A stretch of DNA of 64,000 bases, taken from contig NZ_AP023287.1 of the NCBI RefSeq assembly GCF_014218295.1, forward strand, positions 4,588,001-4,652,000. Reading direction: 5' to 3'. Below the pieces are notes generated by a model. It was not told where the DNA came from and ran no database searches. It saw only the letters and a program-made list of their open reading frames with translations. The position numbers were made by a program, and so were the translations under genes. The DNA is from Mycolicibacterium litorale (GTDB taxonomy: Bacteria > Actinomycetota > Actinomycetes > Mycobacteriales > Mycobacteriaceae). This document shows positions 43,733-54,682 of the stretch, one piece after another. Every line of letters begins with the position of its first letter. Within the stretch, counting starts at the first letter, position 1.

Positions 43733-45176
43733 GGGAGGCCCCCTGTGTGACCGCGTCCCCGGCGATCAGCGGAGCCAACCGGTCCGCGGAGCGCAACGCC
43801 CGGCCCGACGTGGAGTACAGCGCCAGGACCGTGATGACCAGGCCGAGGCCGGAGCACACGAACCACAGCGGACGCGCCGCGGCGGCGAAGTCCGTCGACG
43901 TGCCCGCCAGCGCGCCGCCGGCCACCGAACCGCACAGCGCCACACCGATGCTCACCCCGATCTGCCTGCTGGTCGAGGTCACCGCCGAGGCCGCGCCGGC
44001 CCGCTCCAGCGGCATACCGCTGACCGCGGCGTTGGTGATCGGTGCGTTGACCATCGAGAAGCCGATGCCGAACACCGTGAAGACGACGAGCAGCTCCCAT
44101 ACCGGGGTCGTCGCGCTGAGCAAGCTCAGCATCGCCGACGCCGCCGTGATGAAGACACCGGCGATCAGCAGCGACGGCCGTGCGCCGAACCGGCCCACCA
44201 ACCGGCCCGACAGCGGGGAGAAGAGCAGCGCGCCGATCGCGATGGGCAGGTAGATCAGGCCGGTCTCCATCGCGGAGTAGCCACGTTCACCCTGCAGGTA
44301 CAGCGACATCATGAACAGGAACGCACCCCAGCCGGCGAATGCCGACACCGCGGTCAGCGTCGCCGCGCTGAACGGGATGCTCCGGAAGAAGCGCAGGTCG
44401 ATGAAGGGGTCGTGGCGGCGCGACTCGTAGCGCAGGAACGCCGCGAACGCCGCCACGGCGACCACGGCCGCGACCACGGTGCGCGGATGCGTCCACCCCA
44501 GGGCGGGGCCCTCGATCAGCGCGAACACCACTCCGAACAGGAACAGGACCGCCAACAGCTGGCCGATCGGATCGATGTCGCGCATGACCGTCGACTTGGT
44601 CTCCGGGACGAACACCGCGGTGAGGATGATCGCCGCCGCGCAGATCGGCAGGTTGATCCAGAACACCGCCCGCCAGCTGACGGTCTCGATGAGCAGTCCG
44701 CCGACGATCGGCCCGATCGACATCGCGATGCCGACCACCGAACCCCAGATGCCCAGTGCCCGGGCACGTTCCACCCGGCCGGTGAAGATCTGCGAGACGA
44801 TCGAGAGCGCAACGGGATTCATCATCGAACCGCCGATCGCCTGCAGCAGCCGGGCCACGATCAACGTCTCGATGTTGGGCGCGAGGCTGCACAGCAGCGA
44901 GGCGACGGCGAAGACGGTCAGCCCGATCTGGAACACCCGGCGCCGGCCGAACCGGTCCCCCGAGGCGCCCGCGAGGATCAGCAGCGAGGCGAGGACCAGG
45001 GTGTAGACGTCGACCACCCACTGCAGTTGCGACGGCGAGGCGTGCAGATCGGCCCTTATCGCCGGGATCGCGACGTTGACGATCGTGGCGTCCATCGACA
45101 CGATCAGCAGGCTCAGGCAGCAGGAGATCAGGATGATCGCCTTGCGCCGAGCGCTCAGGCCGACGGTTTCATTCAC
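43722..45176 (-). CDS. DHA2-family (EmrB/QacA) drug exporter
   Basis: 484 residues, 14 predicted helices, MFS transporter of the DHA2 branch. Motif A appears as [13 protein letters not shown] after helix 2, and motif C-like [21 protein letters not shown] in helix 5, both typical of proton-drug antiporters. GTG start at 45176. It is encoded with a MarR repressor, so induction by toxic compounds is likely. Confidence 0.9.
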   Translation of the reverse strand: MNETVGLSARRKAIILISCCLSLLIVSMDATIVNVAIPAIRADLHASPSQLQWVVDVYTLVLASLLILAGASGDRFGRRRVFQIGLTVFAVASLLCSLAPNIETLIVARLLQAIGGSMMNPVALSIVSQIFTGRVERARALGIWGSVVGIAMSIGPIVGGLLIETVSWRAVFWINLPICAAAIILTAVFVPETKSTVMRDIDPIGQLLAVLFLFGVVFALIEGPALGWTHPRTVVAAVVAVAAFAAFLRYESRRHDPFIDLRFFRSIPFSAATLTAVSAFAGWGAFLFMMSLYLQGERGYSAMETGLIYLPIAIGALLFSPLSGRLVGRFGARPSLLIAGVFITAASAMLSLLSATTPVWELLVVFTVFGIGFSMVNAPITNAAVSGMPLERAGAASAVTSTSRQIGVSIGVALCGSVAGGALAGTSTDFAAAARPLWFVCSGLGLVITVLALYSTSGRALRSADRLAPLIAGDAVTQGASRAA

Positions 45177-45183
45177 CCAACCA

Positions 45184-45203
45184 TTGTGAAACTACAACTG
45201 TTG
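45184..45203. promoter_or_regulatory. Candidate MarR operator over the exporter promoter
   Basis: On the minus strand a TAGTTT -10-like box lies inside the dyad TTGT-N6-ACAA (45184-45197), which abuts a second palindrome CAAC-T-GTTG (45195-45203). Operators overlapping the promoter are usual for MarR repressors encoded in the same operon. Confidence 0.4.
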
Positions 45204-45219
45204 GCGGGACAAGCCTCGC

Positions 45220-45284
45220 GCCGAGATCGACGCAATGGCAAATCTCACTCGTCTTTTTGCGCCCGTTTGTTCGTTTGGGCGCAA
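45220..45284. repeat. Interspersed structured intergenic element, copy B
   Basis: Same layout as the element at 5442-5504: identical GCCGAGATCGACG start, a variable middle and a hairpin with the same 12-base loop GTTTGTTCGTTT. Here the stem is TTGCGCCC (45257-45264) / GGGCGCAA (45277-45284), 8 perfect pairs. It lies between the gltA2 stop and the exporter promoter and could act as a processing or termination signal for gltA2. Confidence 0.75.
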
Positions 45285-45289
45285 GGCGG

Positions 45290-46594
<1,305 letters not shown>

Positions 46595-46689
46595 GGGAAT
46601 CCCTTCATCGTCGCTCCGCAGGTGCAGACCCTCGTCTACAAAAGGTAGCCCCATCGTGACGGACGTGCTTGCGGGGGGCGGGCAGTTGC

Positions 46690-47337
46690 TCAGACCAGCT
46701 GCTTGACGTCGGCGGTCACGTCGAGGAACTGCGCGTACGCCGCCTCGATCCGGGACACGATTCCGTCGACGGTCATGGTGTCCCAATCCGCGCTGGGCCC
46801 CAGGTCGGCGAGCGCGCACATGACGATCGCACCCCACACCGCGGCCACCAGTTGCAGCCGCCGGTCGTCGGGTGCGGTGCCCATGCGCTCGACGAGGGCG
46901 GAGTTCACCGCGTCGAGCCGGAACCGGGTGGATGCCTGTATCAGCGCCGGCGACGACGCCACGATCCGCGCCGCGGCCAGCAGCCGTTGCTCGGTCAGCC
47001 CGGTCGGCGGCGCCGACTTGGTGGCGTTGAACGCATGCACGTGGCTGAGGAAGATCGCCTCGAGGTGGCTGATGTCGGCGGGTTGACGGCGCAGCTCGGC
47101 GCCGACGATCTCGATCACGTCGTCGATGATCGCCAGCACCACCGCTTCCTTGGTGGCGAAGTAGCGGCTGAACGTGCGCGGTGAGACGTCGGCGACCGCG
47201 GCGATCTGGTCGACGGTGGTGTTCTCGAATCCCTGCCGGTCGCACAGTTCGACCGCGGCGTTGATCAACGTGGTCCTGGTGCGTTGTTTCTTGCGTTCGC
47301 GCAGGCCGAGCACGGGTGCGACGTCGGGATCAGCCAC
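46690..47337 (-). CDS. TetR-family transcriptional regulator
   Basis: 215 residues from GTG. N-terminal helix-turn-helix (RERKKQRTRTTLINAAVELC, then VDQIAAVADVSPRTFSRYFATKE) and a helical ligand-binding part of the usual length. It is upstream of gltA2 but separated by 95 bases. A -10 box sits 7 bases before the start, so the mRNA is probably leaderless. Target unknown; candidates are the MFS gene next door or itself. Confidence 0.87.
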   Translation of the reverse strand: MADPDVAPVLGLRERKKQRTRTTLINAAVELCDRQGFENTTVDQIAAVADVSPRTFSRYFATKEAVVLAIIDDVIEIVGAELRRQPADISHLEAIFLSHVHAFNATKSAPPTGLTEQRLLAAARIVASSPALIQASTRFRLDAVNSALVERMGTAPDDRRLQLVAAVWGAIVMCALADLGPSADWDTMTVDGIVSRIEAAYAQFLDVTADVKQLV

Positions 47338-47344
47338 ATCCGGG

Positions 47345-47350
47345 ATGTTA
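47345..47350 (-). promoter_or_regulatory. -10 box of a probable leaderless TetR transcript
   Basis: On the minus strand TAACAT is followed by 7 bases and the GTG at 47337. No ribosome-binding site. Confidence 0.4.
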
Positions 47351-47406
47351 GCCCCGCCGGGGCCGAAATTCAGTTGATCTTGACATCCGGCGCAAGTTGC
47401 CGGTGT

Positions 47407-48693
47407 TCAGACTTTGTCACTCTCGGACGGAACCGGGACGGTGCGGTAGCGCACGAAGGCCGGCACCACCGCCGCGGCCAGCAGCACACCCACCACGACC
47501 AGCCCACCTCCCCCGGCCGCGGCGATCGTGGTCCCCACGGCCGCCGCGGCGACGCCGTGCAGGACGTCGGCCACCCGCGGCCCGCCGGCCACCACCACGA
47601 TGAACACGCCCTGCAACCGGCCGCGCACGTCGTCCTCGGCCGCCTCCTGCAGGATCGTCGACCGGAACGCCGCCGACACCATGTCGGCCGCACCGCCGAT
47701 TGCCAGGAACGCCAAGGCAATCCACAGCGCCGCACCGGTGTGGCCGCCGGCCAGCCCGCAGGCGACGCCGAATCCGACCATCGCCAACCCCCACACGACG
47801 ATCGCCCCGACCACCGCGAGACCGTGCCTGCGCACCCTCGGCAGCCAGCCGGAGAACACCCCGCCGGCGACCGCGCCGACCGACATCGCGGCGGCCAGCA
47901 GCGCCATCGTCGTGCCGCCCTCGACGGGCCCGCCGAAGCTCTCGTGCGAGATCTGCGGGAACAGCGCCCGCGGCATCCCGAAGATCATCGCGATCAGGTC
48001 GACGACGAACGACATCAGCACCACCCGGTTGCCCGCGAGATACCGGAAGCCGTCGAGCACGGCGGTCAGGCCGTAGCGCGACGCACCGCCGCCGATCGGC
48101 GGGATCGGGGCGAGCCGGAGGGTCGCCACGATCGGGACCAGACAGGTGAGCGCGTCGATCAGGTACAGCGTGGAAAGGTTTACCCAGCGCAACAGCACCC
48201 CGGCGAGCAGCGGGCCGACGATGGCACCGGCCTGGGTGACGGTCATGTTGAGCGAATTCGCCGCCGCGAGCTGATCGGCGGGCACCATCCTCGGGATGGC
48301 GGCCGACCGGGTCGGCGAGTTGACGGCGTAGAACGCCTGCTGGACGGCCAGCAGACACAGCACCGCCCACACGTTGTTCAGCTCGAGCGCCGCCTGCAGC
48401 CACAGCAGCACCGAGGCGGCCGCCAGCCCGCACGAGGCGATGATGAGCAGCACCCGCCGGTCCATCGCATCGGCCAGCGCGCCGCCCCACAGGCCGAAGA
48501 CGATCAGCGGCACCAACGCGAACACCCCGGCCAGCCCGACGTAGGCCGAACTCTGCGTCAGCGCGTACAACTGGACCGGCACCGCGAAGATCGTGAGGTT
48601 CGCGCCGATGACGGTGGGGATGCCGGCCAGCCACAACCGGCGGAAGTCCCGCGTCCGCAGCGGCGTGGTGTCGGCGAAGAGCCGAGGGGCCAT
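47407..48693 (-). CDS. MFS transporter, enterobactin-exporter (EntS)-like branch
   Basis: 428 residues, about 12 helices, with TTPLRTRDFRRLWLAGI at the N-terminus and GGALADAMDRRVLLI as motif A, typical of the MFS_3/EntS-like group. The substrate cannot be told; related proteins export siderophores, macrolides or metabolites. It lies 3 bases downstream of pdxH on the same strand. Confidence 0.87.
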   Translation of the reverse strand: MAPRLFADTTPLRTRDFRRLWLAGIPTVIGANLTIFAVPVQLYALTQSSAYVGLAGVFALVPLIVFGLWGGALADAMDRRVLLIIASCGLAAASVLLWLQAALELNNVWAVLCLLAVQQAFYAVNSPTRSAAIPRMVPADQLAAANSLNMTVTQAGAIVGPLLAGVLLRWVNLSTLYLIDALTCLVPIVATLRLAPIPPIGGGASRYGLTAVLDGFRYLAGNRVVLMSFVVDLIAMIFGMPRALFPQISHESFGGPVEGGTTMALLAAAMSVGAVAGGVFSGWLPRVRRHGLAVVGAIVVWGLAMVGFGVACGLAGGHTGAALWIALAFLAIGGAADMVSAAFRSTILQEAAEDDVRGRLQGVFIVVVAGGPRVADVLHGVAAAAVGTTIAAAGGGGLVVVGVLLAAAVVPAFVRYRTVPVPSESDKV

Positions 48694-48696
48694 ACG

Positions 48697-49359
48697 TCAG
48701 GGCTGCAACCGCTCGACGTGGCCGGTGTGCGCGCGAATCCTGTTGTGCACCCGGTTCTCCCGGCCCTGCCAGAACTCCACGACGTCTGGGGCGATGCGAT
48801 ACCCGCCCCAGTCGGGCGGCACCGGCACGGTGTCGTGGCCGGCGAACCGTTCGGTCACCTCGGCCAGTTGCTCGAGCAGCGCCGCGCGGGACTCGATCGG
48901 CCGCGATTGCTGCGACGCCCACGCGCCGAGTTGCGAACCGCGCGGCCGCTTCGACCAGTAGTCGGCGGTCTCCTCGGCCGACACCTTCGTCACCGGACCG
49001 CGCACGTGGACCTGACGGCCCAGGGCGAACCACGGGAAGGTGGCCGATGCGTACGGGGTGCGGGCCAGGTCCGCACCCTTTGCCGAGCTGTAATTGGTGA
49101 AGAACGTGATGCCCGAGTCGTCGACGCTCTTGCACAGCACCGTGCGGGTCACGGGCCGCCCCGCGGCGTCGACGGTGCCGAGCACGATCGCGTTCGGCTC
49201 CGATATGCCTGCCGCCTCCGCATCGGCTAACCACCTGCGCAACAGCGCAACCCAGCCGTCGGCCAGCCAGTCGACGTCGAGGTCGGGACTGCCGTCCTTC
49301 TCCACCGATCCGTACTCCACCCGCATCCTCGCCAAGCGCTCGTTGTCGGCCCGCGTCAC
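48697..49359 (-). CDS. pdxH: Pyridoxamine 5'-phosphate oxidase
   Basis: 220 residues, the standard PNPOx length. Shows the FMN-binding split-barrel motifs ([15 protein letters not shown] [42 protein letters not shown]) and the terminal [12 protein letters not shown]. It oxidises pyridoxine or pyridoxamine 5'-phosphate to pyridoxal 5'-phosphate with oxygen. The GTG at 49359 is chosen by a TAGCGT -10 box 7 bases upstream; it is divergent from citA by 60 bases and 3 bases ahead of the MFS gene. Confidence 0.92.
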   Translation of the reverse strand: MTRADNERLARMRVEYGSVEKDGSPDLDVDWLADGWVALLRRWLADAEAAGISEPNAIVLGTVDAAGRPVTRTVLCKSVDDSGITFFTNYSSAKGADLARTPYASATFPWFALGRQVHVRGPVTKVSAEETADYWSKRPRGSQLGAWASQQSRPIESRAALLEQLAEVTERFAGHDTVPVPPDWGGYRIAPDVVEFWQGRENRVHNRIRAHTGHVERLQP

Positions 49360-49366
49360 CGCGCCA

Positions 49367-49372
49367 ACGCTA
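49367..49372 (-). promoter_or_regulatory. -10 box of a probable leaderless pdxH transcript
   Basis: On the minus strand TAGCGT ends 7 bases before the pdxH GTG. It lies in the 60-base divergent region with citA, whose own GAGAAT box (49408-49413) ends 6 bases before the citA ATG. Confidence 0.45.
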
Positions 49373-49419
49373 CGCCGACCCACAGGCCGCGGGGTTGCCC
49401 CGGGTGCGAGAATCGGCGC

Positions 49420-50562
49420 ATGACTCAGACGTCGCCTTCGGTGCCGGAGCACGCCCCGCAGAACATCGTCGAGGGGCTCGAAGGGGTGGTGGCCTTCACG
49501 ACCGAGATCGCCGAACCGGACAAGGACGGCGGGGCGCTGCGCTACCGCGGCGTGGACATCGAGGATCTGGTGGCCCGGCGGGTGACGTTCGGCGACGTGT
49601 GGGCGTTGCTGGTCGACGGGCGCTTCGGCGACGGTCTGCTGCCGGCCGAACCGTTCCCGCTGCCGATCCACAGCGGCGACGTCCGCGTCGACGTCCAGGC
49701 CGGGCTGGCGATGCTGGCCCCGATCTGGGGTTACCAACCGATTCTCGACATCGACGACGACACCGCCCGCGCACAGCTCGCGCGCGCCTCGGTGATGGCG
49801 CTGTCCTACGTCGCACAGTCCGCGCGCGGGATCCACCAGCCCGCGATCCCGCAGCGGTCGATCGACGAATGCACCACGGTGACAGCACGTTTCATGACTC
49901 GCTGGCAGGGGGAGCCCGATCCGAAGCACGTCGAGGCCATCGACGCCTACTGGGTGACGGCCGCCGAACACGGGATGAACGCCTCGACGTTCACCGCGCG
50001 GGTGATCGCCTCCACCGGCGCCGATGTCGCGGCCGCGCTGTCCGGCGCCGTCGGCGCCATGAGCGGCCCGCTGCACGGCGGCGCCCCGGCGCGGGTGTTG
50101 CCGATGCTCGAGGAGGTCGAACGCAGCGGCGACGCCCGCGCCGTGGTCAAGGGCATCCTCGACCGCAAGGACAAACTGATGGGCTTCGGCCACCGGGTGT
50201 ACCGCGCCGAGGACCCCCGCGCGCGGGTGCTGCGCGCGACCGCCAAGCGGCTGGAGGCGCCGCGCTACGAGGCCGCCGCCGCACTGGAACAGGCGGCGCT
50301 GGCCGAACTGCGCGAGCGCCGCCCCGACCGCGCCATCGAGACCAACGTGGAGTTCTGGGCCGCGGTCATCCTCGACTTCGCCCGGGTGCCCGCGTCGATG
50401 ATGCCCGCGATGTTCACCTGCGGGCGCACCGCCGGGTGGTGCGCCCACATCCTCGAACAGAAACGGCTGGGCAAGCTGGTGCGCCCGTCGGCGATCTATG
50501 TCGGACCCGACCCGCGCAGCCTGGAGTCCGTGGAGGGCTGGGACCGCGTCACCGCCTCGTGA
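49420..50562 (+). CDS. citA: Citrate synthase CitA (second citrate synthase)
   Basis: 380 residues, close to M. tuberculosis CitA (Rv0889c, 373). Active-site His in [15 protein letters not shown], second His in [17 protein letters not shown], and [13 protein letters not shown] for the Asp region. Shorter than GltA2 and from the CitA/methylcitrate-like branch, so activity with propionyl-CoA is also possible. ATG preceded by a GAGAAT box and 6 bases, probably leaderless. It overlaps the next gene by 4 bases. Confidence 0.93.
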   Translation: MTQTSPSVPEHAPQNIVEGLEGVVAFTTEIAEPDKDGGALRYRGVDIEDLVARRVTFGDVWALLVDGRFGDGLLPAEPFPLPIHSGDVRVDVQAGLAMLAPIWGYQPILDIDDDTARAQLARASVMALSYVAQSARGIHQPAIPQRSIDECTTVTARFMTRWQGEPDPKHVEAIDAYWVTAAEHGMNASTFTARVIASTGADVAAALSGAVGAMSGPLHGGAPARVLPMLEEVERSGDARAVVKGILDRKDKLMGFGHRVYRAEDPRARVLRATAKRLEAPRYEAAAALEQAALAELRERRPDRAIETNVEFWAAVILDFARVPASMMPAMFTCGRTAGWCAHILEQKRLGKLVRPSAIYVGPDPRSLESVEGWDRVTAS

Positions 50563-51164
50563 CCGCTGTATTCGCCTCGGCGGCAAGGAGTTTCGCCGAT
50601 CTGGTGCGCCGGATACCGGACACGGCCTGGAACGGGCCCGGCTTGGGTGAGTGGGATCTGCGGGCGTTGGTCGGCCATACGTCGCGCTCGCTGATCACCG
50701 TCAGCACCTACCTGCAGACGACGGCCGAGCGCCGCGACGTCACCAGCGCCGCCGAGTACTACGTGTTGGTGACGCCCGCCGCGCTGGGCATCGACCCGGC
50801 CGCCGTCGCCGAACGCGGCATCCAGGCCGGGCGCGACCTCGGCGCGGATCCGGTCACGACGATCGAGGGGCTCGTCACCCGGGCGCTGGCCGACGTCGAC
50901 GCCGCGGGCGACCCGCTGATCGAGGTGATCGGCGGGCTCGGCATCCGGCTGCACGACTACCTGCCGACACGCACGTTCGAGATGGCCGTCCACGGACTCG
51001 ACATCGCCCGCGCGGCCGGCATCGACTACACGCCGCCCGCCGACGTGCTGACCGAGGCGATGCGGTTGGCCGCCGACGTCGCCGTCATCTCCGGACACGG
51101 GGAGCAGGTCCTGCTGGCGCTCACGGGCCGGGCGGCGCTGCCGCCGTCGTTCTCGATCGTGTGA
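50559..51164 (+). CDS. Maleylpyruvate isomerase/DinB-like protein of the mycothiol-dependent superfamily
   Basis: 201 residues from a GTG that overlaps the citA stop (GTGA). The N-terminus [23 protein letters not shown] is the signature of the four-helix mycothiol-dependent isomerase/DinB fold, with the His of VGHT as a probable metal ligand; [15 protein letters not shown] supplies another His. Members act on maleylpyruvate or as mycothiol S-transferases; most are uncharacterised. Coupling to citA is notable but unexplained. Confidence 0.82.
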   Translation: MTAVFASAARSFADLVRRIPDTAWNGPGLGEWDLRALVGHTSRSLITVSTYLQTTAERRDVTSAAEYYVLVTPAALGIDPAAVAERGIQAGRDLGADPVTTIEGLVTRALADVDAAGDPLIEVIGGLGIRLHDYLPTRTFEMAVHGLDIARAAGIDYTPPADVLTEAMRLAADVAVISGHGEQVLLALTGRAALPPSFSIV

Positions 51165-51180
51165 AGCGATGAGATTTGTC

Positions 51181-51218
51181 GGTGGGTGGGGTCAGCATGG
51201 TGACTGTCCCCACCTACC
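51181..51218 (+). promoter_or_regulatory. Stem-loop touching the ribosome-binding site of the VOC gene
   Basis: Arms GGTGGGTGGGG (51181-51191) and CCCCACCTACC (51208-51218) pair over 11 positions with one G-U wobble, and an inner TCA/TGA pair shortens the loop. The GAGGAG ribosome-binding site starts at the next base (51219). It may end the upstream citA transcript or tune translation of the VOC gene; no U-tract is present. Confidence 0.5.
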
Positions 51219-51230
51219 GAGGAGATTCTC

Positions 51231-51689
51231 ATGGCTATAGACGTGAAACCGATGGTCGCCCCGCATCTGTGCGTCGACGACGCCGCCGCCGCGATCGACT
51301 TCTACGTCAAGGCTTTCGGCGCCACCGAGTACGGGCGGGTGCCGGGGCCGGAGGGCAAGCTGGTCCACGCCGCCCTCGACATAAACGGGTCGATGGTGAT
51401 GCTCAACGACGACTTCCCCGAGTACAACGACGGCAAGCCGTCCACGCCGACGGCGCTGGGCGGTTCACCGGTCACCATCCACCTGCAGGTCACCGACGTC
51501 GACGAGAAGTTCCAGCGGGCGGTCGACGCCGGCGCGACGGTGGTGATGCCGGTCGAGGAGCAGTTCTGGGGTGATCGCTACGGCGTGCTGCGCGATCCGT
51601 TCGGCCACCTGTGGTCGATGGGCCAGCCAGTGCGGGAGGTCAGCCAGGAGGAACTGCAAGCCGCGATGGGCGCCCAGCAGACGACCTAG
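51231..51689 (+). CDS. VOC-family (glyoxalase/PhnB-like) protein
   Basis: 152 residues with GAGGAG 6 bases before the ATG. Typical VOC/PhnB fold: HLCVDDAAAAIDFYVKAFGATE at the start and DRYGVLRDPFGHLWSMG near the end. The fold often binds a metal and small ligands, or antibiotics. It matches the Rv0887c position in M. tuberculosis. Its stop overlaps that of the convergent DUF2795 gene. Confidence 0.88.
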   Translation: MAIDVKPMVAPHLCVDDAAAAIDFYVKAFGATEYGRVPGPEGKLVHAALDINGSMVMLNDDFPEYNDGKPSTPTALGGSPVTIHLQVTDVDEKFQRAVDAGATVVMPVEEQFWGDRYGVLRDPFGHLWSMGQPVREVSQEELQAAMGAQQTT

Positions 51690-51865
51690 AAGACCGCCTT
51701 CTGCACCTGGTCGGGTCCGCTGATCTCACCGTCGGGCAGCTTCTGCAGACCGTCGAGGATCTCCTGGTCGGCGCCGTTGCTCTTGGCGTGCTCGATCAGA
51801 TCCTCCTTCGACGACGGATAGCTCGCACCGGACAGTGCCTTCTGCACATCGATCGGGTTCGGCAT
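51686..51865 (-). CDS. DUF2795-family small protein
   Basis: 59 residues, begins MPNPIDVQKALSGASYPSSK and continues with a helical ELIEHAK-like part (DLIEHAKSNGADQEILDGL), the DUF2795 pattern. These proteins are common in actinobacteria and without known function. Its TAG and the TAG of the convergent VOC gene share the palindromic CTAG, so the coding regions overlap by 4 bases. A long in-frame extension upstream is a shadow of fprB. Confidence 0.8.
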   Translation of the reverse strand: MPNPIDVQKALSGASYPSSKEDLIEHAKSNGADQEILDGLQKLPDGEISGPDQVQKAVF

Positions 51866-51933
51866 GCTCTCGCTCCGTTCTGTTTTCGCTGACAGGCGCG
51901 AGAGTGACCGCCGGCCGGCGATCGAAACACTAT

Positions 51934-53619
51934 CTACCGCAGGAGCCCGGCGAGCAGGCGCCGCCCGGCACTCGGTGCCGGCGCGGCGGCCGCGGCCTCG
52001 AGCATGTCGGCGACGGCGGTGAACTTCACCCGCGGACGCTCGTCGCGCCCGCGGGCGATCTCCGCCGCGTCGATGGCGCGCCAGCCCTCGGCGTCCAGCA
52101 CCTCGGGGCGGCGCCGCCGCACCAGGCGGTCCAGATCGCCGGAGCCGCCGGACGGGATGGGGAGCGCACCGGCGTTGTAGTCGGCCACCAGGGTGTGCAC
52201 CGTCTGCGCGGCGCACGACTTGTTCGTGCCGATGAATCCGGTGGGCCCCCGTTTGATCCAGCCCGCCACGTAGGTGCCGGTCACCGGACGCCCCGAAGTC
52301 GGGTCGACGACGCGGCCGCCGTCGTTGGGCACGATGCCCGCCGCCTCGTCGAACGGCAGCCCGGCGACGGGCCTGCCGCGGTATCCGATCGACGTCAGCA
52401 CGAGGCCGGCGTCGATGCGGCGGAGCCCATCGGTGCCGGTGACGGTGAACTCGACGCCGTCGGCGCGCACCGCCCCGGTCACGCGTCTCGGCGTCAGCCG
52501 GTAGGCCAGCCGGATCCGGGGCCGGACGATGGGCGCCGAGGCGTCGCCGAGCTTCGACAACACCTCGAGCTTGTTGCGGACGAGCGGGTCGGTGGCCTCG
52601 GCGAGATCGCGCCGCACCAGGTCGTGGTCGGCGGCGTCGAGCACGACGTCGCACGCCGCGGTCAACCCGATCAGCTCGGGCAGCGTGAACGCCGACTGCG
52701 CGGGTCCGCGGCGGGCGGCGATCACGACCTCGTCGATCCGCGAGGCGCGCAGCGCGGTCAGCGCGTGGTCGGCGATGTCGGTGGTCGCGAGGCGGTCCGG
52801 GTCGGTGGTCAGGATGCGGGCGACATCGAGGGCGACGTTGCCGTTGCCGACGATCACCGCGCGGTGGTGGTCCAGGCGCACCGGCAGCGCGGCGTAGTCG
52901 GGGTGGCCGTTGTACCAGGCGACGACCTCGGTGGCCGTCGCGGTGCCGGGCAGGCCCATCCCGTCGATGTCGAGGCGGCGGTCATTGGGCGCACCGACGG
53001 CGTACAACACGGCGTGGTGGTGGTCGAGCAGTTCGTCGTGCGTGACGTGCGTGCCGACCTCGACGTTGAGGTAGAGCCGCAGACCGCGCTGGGCGGTCAC
53101 CCGGTCGAACAGCCGGGTCACCCGCTTGGTGCTCGGGTGGTCCGGGGCCACACCCGCGCGCACCAACCCGTACGGCGTGGGAAGCCGCTCGAACATGGAC
53201 ACGCGGACACCGCGCTGGGTGAGCAGTTCGTCGGCGGCATACATCGCGGCGGGACCGGAACCCACGATGGCGACCCGGAGCGGGCCGCCGGAGCGTGGGT
53301 GGACGACGGGCGCGTCGGGCACCGGCGCCAGCTTCGAGGTCGGCGGCACCTTCTCATCGGGCCGGCGCTGCGGGTAGAACGCCGCGTTGAGCTCGACGAA
53401 CGGCAGCTGGGCGTCGGTCAGCTTGCCCTCCGGCGCGATGGCGCCGACCGGGCAGGCACTGACACACGCCCCGCAGTCGACGCACGCCGCCGGGTCGATG
53501 TAGAGCATCTCGGCGGTCGCGAAGCCGGGCTCGTCGGGCGTGGGGTGGATGCAGTTGACCGGGCACGCGAAGACGCACGACCCGTCGCTGCAGCACGACT
53601 GGGTGATCACATGAGGCAC
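51934..53619 (-). CDS. fprB: FprB, ferredoxin/NADP+ reductase fusion
   Basis: 561 residues from GTG (AGAGGGA upstream). The N-terminal 100 residues are a ferredoxin domain: cysteines 9, 10, 15, 19 and 23 (CVFACPVNCIHP) and a second set CVDCGACVSACP, enough for one or two iron-sulfur clusters. The rest is an adrenodoxin-reductase-type flavoprotein with FAD loop VGSGPAAMYAADELL and NADPH loop VGNGNVALDVARIL. It transfers electrons between NADPH and iron-sulfur or P450 partners. It lies 14 bases behind the AurF-like gene and may feed electrons to it. Confidence 0.93.
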   Translation of the reverse strand: MPHVITQSCCSDGSCVFACPVNCIHPTPDEPGFATAEMLYIDPAACVDCGACVSACPVGAIAPEGKLTDAQLPFVELNAAFYPQRRPDEKVPPTSKLAPVPDAPVVHPRSGGPLRVAIVGSGPAAMYAADELLTQRGVRVSMFERLPTPYGLVRAGVAPDHPSTKRVTRLFDRVTAQRGLRLYLNVEVGTHVTHDELLDHHHAVLYAVGAPNDRRLDIDGMGLPGTATATEVVAWYNGHPDYAALPVRLDHHRAVIVGNGNVALDVARILTTDPDRLATTDIADHALTALRASRIDEVVIAARRGPAQSAFTLPELIGLTAACDVVLDAADHDLVRRDLAEATDPLVRNKLEVLSKLGDASAPIVRPRIRLAYRLTPRRVTGAVRADGVEFTVTGTDGLRRIDAGLVLTSIGYRGRPVAGLPFDEAAGIVPNDGGRVVDPTSGRPVTGTYVAGWIKRGPTGFIGTNKSCAAQTVHTLVADYNAGALPIPSGGSGDLDRLVRRRRPEVLDAEGWRAIDAAEIARGRDERPRVKFTAVADMLEAAAAAPAPSAGRRLLAGLLR

Positions 53620-53633
53620 GGTCGTGCGTCCCT

Positions 53634-54650
53634 CTAGGCGGCCGTGGCGACGTGCTGGCGGTGCGGCTCGCTGCGGTACCGGCTGGGCCGGCCGTCGATC
53701 TTGCAGATCCGCCACATCAGCTTTGCCACCGGGTTCATCAGGCCGGTCTCGTGGCAGAGCATGCGGACGTCGCCGAACATGTCGCGCAGGAACTGCCGCG
53801 ACTCCGGCGAACGGAAGAACAGTTCCTTCTTGACCGACTTCGGGATGTCGAACTCACGCCAGAACGACTTCGGCGGAACGATGATCGCCTGGCACAGCAG
53901 GCGCATCACCAGCGGCACGTACCACGACAGGTGGAACCGCTGCCACCGCGACAACCGCGGTAGCCGCTTGCGCAGGTACTCGTGCGCGAACGAGATGTGG
54001 CGCGCTTCCTCGGCGACGTGGATGGCCATGACCCGCTCCATGATCGGATGCAGGTTCTTGCCTTCGCGCAACACGTTCTTCTGCGTGTGGTCGATGGGTT
54101 CCTCGCCGGCGAGCACCCCGAAGAAGAACGGGATCGGCAGCGGGCCGGCGACCAGCGGGATGAACGGCGACAGCCAGCGCAGCAGCCGCGGCATACCGGG
54201 GACGTCGGCGCCGATGCGGTTCACCATCTCCTGGAACATCATCGTGTGGTTGCACTCTTCGACCGACTCATGCATGCAGTAGCGGTACTCGGGTGAGCCG
54301 TTGGGCACCCAGAACGCATAGTTGGTCAGGCCGCGGATCAGGATGATCTCGAACTGCAGGCCGACCTTCGCCACGTTTGCCTGGCGCCAGCGGCCGATCT
54401 CGATCTGCCGGTCGACCGGCTGCGACTGGTACCACGGGTGTCGGCCGATCGGATCGGTCCCCGGCAGGATCCAGCGCTCGTCGTTGTCGATCACCGCGAA
54501 CTCGGGGCTGTCCCACTCGATGTCGGTGTAGGGGTTGAAATTCCGCCGCACCGACCCCTCCGACAGGGTGGTCAACGTGTCCACGTAAGCCTTGTCGTCG
54601 CTGACGTCCATGTTGCGGCGCCACCGCCGGACCGTGCGTGTGCGAGCCAT
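53634..54650 (-). CDS. AurF-like diiron oxygenase family protein (Rv0885 type)
   Basis: 338 residues of the PF11583 AurF family. The diiron motifs are visible: ESVEECNHTMMFQEM and HVAEEARHISFAHEY, i.e. two E..EE.H-type helices, plus QFEIILIRGLTNYAFW. AurF oxidises arylamines to nitro compounds; the role of the mycobacterial homologues is unknown. Good ribosome-binding site GGGAGG. It is the first gene of an operon with the ferredoxin-reductase fprB 14 bases downstream, which fits an oxygenase needing electrons. A 21-bp dyad lies in its promoter region. Confidence 0.9.
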   Translation of the reverse strand: MARTRTVRRWRRNMDVSDDKAYVDTLTTLSEGSVRRNFNPYTDIEWDSPEFAVIDNDERWILPGTDPIGRHPWYQSQPVDRQIEIGRWRQANVAKVGLQFEIILIRGLTNYAFWVPNGSPEYRYCMHESVEECNHTMMFQEMVNRIGADVPGMPRLLRWLSPFIPLVAGPLPIPFFFGVLAGEEPIDHTQKNVLREGKNLHPIMERVMAIHVAEEARHISFAHEYLRKRLPRLSRWQRFHLSWYVPLVMRLLCQAIIVPPKSFWREFDIPKSVKKELFFRSPESRQFLRDMFGDVRMLCHETGLMNPVAKLMWRICKIDGRPSRYRSEPHRQHVATAA

Positions 54651-54682
54651 GAGAGCCTCCCGAAGGGTTTACATTCACCGGT

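Noticed and set aside
48697..50586. 629-codon open frame extending pdxH upstream
   Set aside because: The extension lies opposite citA; PNPOx homology and a -10 box place the start at 49359.
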